Assembly: GCA_007119095.1 (NCBI GenBank)
Contig: SKQI01000043.1
Span: forward strand, 1-6,056
Direction of reading: 5' to 3'
Source: Wenzhouxiangella sp.
GTDB lineage: Bacteria > Pseudomonadota > Gammaproteobacteria > Xanthomonadales > Wenzhouxiangellaceae
Length of the DNA: 6,056 nucleotides
Positions 5,528-6,056 of the stretch are shown piece by piece. The notes below the pieces were generated by a model that saw only the letters and a program-made list of their open reading frames with translations, did not search any database and had not been told where the DNA came from. Made by a program: the position numbers and the translations under genes. How positions within the stretch are numbered: position 1 is the first letter of the stretch; each line of letters begins with the position of its first letter.

Positions 5528-5884
5528 ATGCTGGTCGAATATTTCCCAATCCTGATTTTTCTTGGCGTCGCGACCGGCATGGGTCTGGTGCTGCTGCTGA
5601 TTGGCGGCATCCTCGGGCCGCGTAACCCCTCGGCCGAAAAACTCTCCGCTTACGAGTGCGGCTTCGAAGCCTTCGAAGATTCGCGGATGAAATTCGACGT
5701 CCGCTTCTACCTTGTTGCCATCCTTTTCATCATTTTCGACCTCGAGATTGCGTTTCTCTTTCCCTGGGCCGTTGTGCTCGACGAAATCGGCATGACCGGC
5801 TTGATCGCGATGGGCGTTTTCCTGCTGATCCTGGTCATCGGTTTCATTTACGAGTGGAAGAAGGGGGCGCTGGAATGGGAGTAA
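5528..5884 (+). CDS. nuoA: NADH-quinone oxidoreductase subunit A
   Basis: NuoA is a small membrane subunit of respiratory complex I, located near the quinone site and the NuoH/NuoJ junction. With the ATG at 5528 the product has 118 residues, the usual length. It has three membrane segments (about 5-28, 60-80 and 87-108). Between the first and second is the conserved block YECGFEAFEDSRMKFDVRFY (42-61), and FDLEIAFLFPW (70-80) carries the conserved membrane acidic pair Asp71 and Glu73. An in-frame ATG at 5483 would add 15 polar residues without family resemblance and lacks a ribosome site, so I prefer 5528; its own site is modest (GAG at 5520-5522, or GGAG at 5509-5512, which is rather far). 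The gene overlaps nuoB by 10 bases. It is the first gene of the nuo cluster and follows tRNA-Leu. Confidence 0.95.
   Translation: MLVEYFPILIFLGVATGMGLVLLLIGGILGPRNPSAEKLSAYECGFEAFEDSRMKFDVRFYLVAILFIIFDLEIAFLFPWAVVLDEIGMTGLIAMGVFLLILVIGFIYEWKKGALEWE
5862..5867 (+). promoter_or_regulatory. Ribosome binding site of nuoB inside nuoA
   Basis: AGGGGG lies seven bases before the nuoB ATG at 5875, within the last codons of nuoA. It decides the nuoB start, which falls in a different frame from nuoA and overlaps its end by 10 bases, and points to coupled translation. Confidence 0.7.
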
Positions 5885-6056
5885 GCGATCTTCTACATAA
5901 TCCGCTGGTCGAGGGTGAGGTCGACGATATCCTGCGACCCAATGCCGACAACCCGCTGCTGGAGCGCGGCTGGGTCACCACCAGCGCCGATGCCCTGATC
6001 AACTGGGCCCGCACCGGGTCGATGTGGCCGATGACCTTCGGCCTGGCCTGCTGTGC
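5875..6056 (+). CDS. nuoB: NADH-quinone oxidoreductase subunit B, N-terminal part (runs off window)
   Basis: The first 60 codons and two bases of nuoB are present. NuoB is the peripheral-arm subunit of complex I that holds iron-sulfur cluster N2, the last electron carrier before quinone. The visible protein starts MGVSDLLHNPLVEGEVDD and continues with WVTTSADALINWARTGSMWP (residues 31-52 region) and MTFGLACC, ending on Cys59-Cys60, the tandem cysteines that ligate N2 in the family. The remaining cysteines lie beyond the window edge. The N-terminus before WVTTSADAL is short but matches the proteobacterial pattern 'VDDILRP...NPLL'. The start is supported by AGGGGG seven bases upstream and overlaps the nuoA stop by 10 bases, so both genes are in one operon. 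Confidence 0.96.
   Translation, partial: MGVSDLLHNPLVEGEVDDILRPNADNPLLERGWVTTSADALINWARTGSMWPMTFGLACC

Noticed and set aside
1..6056. CRISPR array, mobile element, defence or toxin-antitoxin system
   Set aside because: No regularly spaced repeats, transposase or integrase motifs, terminal inverted repeats or small paired genes were seen on either strand; every long stretch is explained by conserved chromosomal genes.

Overview
The window looks like chromosomal core-genome DNA from a GC-rich gammaproteobacterium. The strongest pointer is the order tpiA - secG - tRNA-Leu(GAG) - nuoA - nuoB. As I recall, this linkage is typical of Xanthomonadales and their relatives, whereas enterics and pseudomonads place other genes after the secG-linked tRNA-Leu. 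The proteins themselves (TldD, PmbA/TldE, YceI, NuoA, NuoB) also read as gammaproteobacterial. The acidic tails on SecG and on the YceI-like protein would suit a marine or moderately halophilic lineage, but that is a weak inference. I see no transposase, integrase, phage gene, CRISPR array or toxin-antitoxin pair, and no compositional break by eye.

Layout. (1) Positions 1-1834, plus strand: the 3' end of tldD and complete pmbA (tldE), overlapping by one base (TGATG). Together they encode the heterodimeric TldD/E zinc protease. (2) Positions 1851-2465, minus strand: a secreted YceI-family lipocalin-like protein, convergent with pmbA. (3) Positions 2466-2634: a divergent intergenic region with a 10-bp palindrome. 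(4) Positions 2635-3237, plus strand: a secreted protein with two DUF2845-like repeats, convergent with the next gene. (5) Positions 3248-4057, minus strand: a classical short-chain dehydrogenase/reductase. (6) Positions 4058-4127: a compact divergent promoter region. (7) Positions 4128-6056, plus strand: tpiA, secG, tRNA-Leu(GAG), a 105-bp leader with a strong inverted repeat, nuoA, and the start of nuoB, which continues past the window edge.

How they work together: the right half combines glycolysis (triosephosphate isomerase), inner-membrane protein export (SecG), leucine decoding (a tRNA that reads CUC/CUU) and respiratory complex I (NuoA, NuoB), all in one direction and probably partly co-transcribed. 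The left half holds a self-contained protease pair and three small transcription units for periplasmic or oxidoreductase functions.

I did not find a previously undescribed system. The items most worth a second look are the 10-bp inverted repeat with a nested outer helix between tRNA-Leu and nuoA, the two-repeat, four-cysteine architecture of the DUF2845-like protein, the long acidic tail of SecG, and a possible extended -10 promoter inside the 3' end of tpiA.
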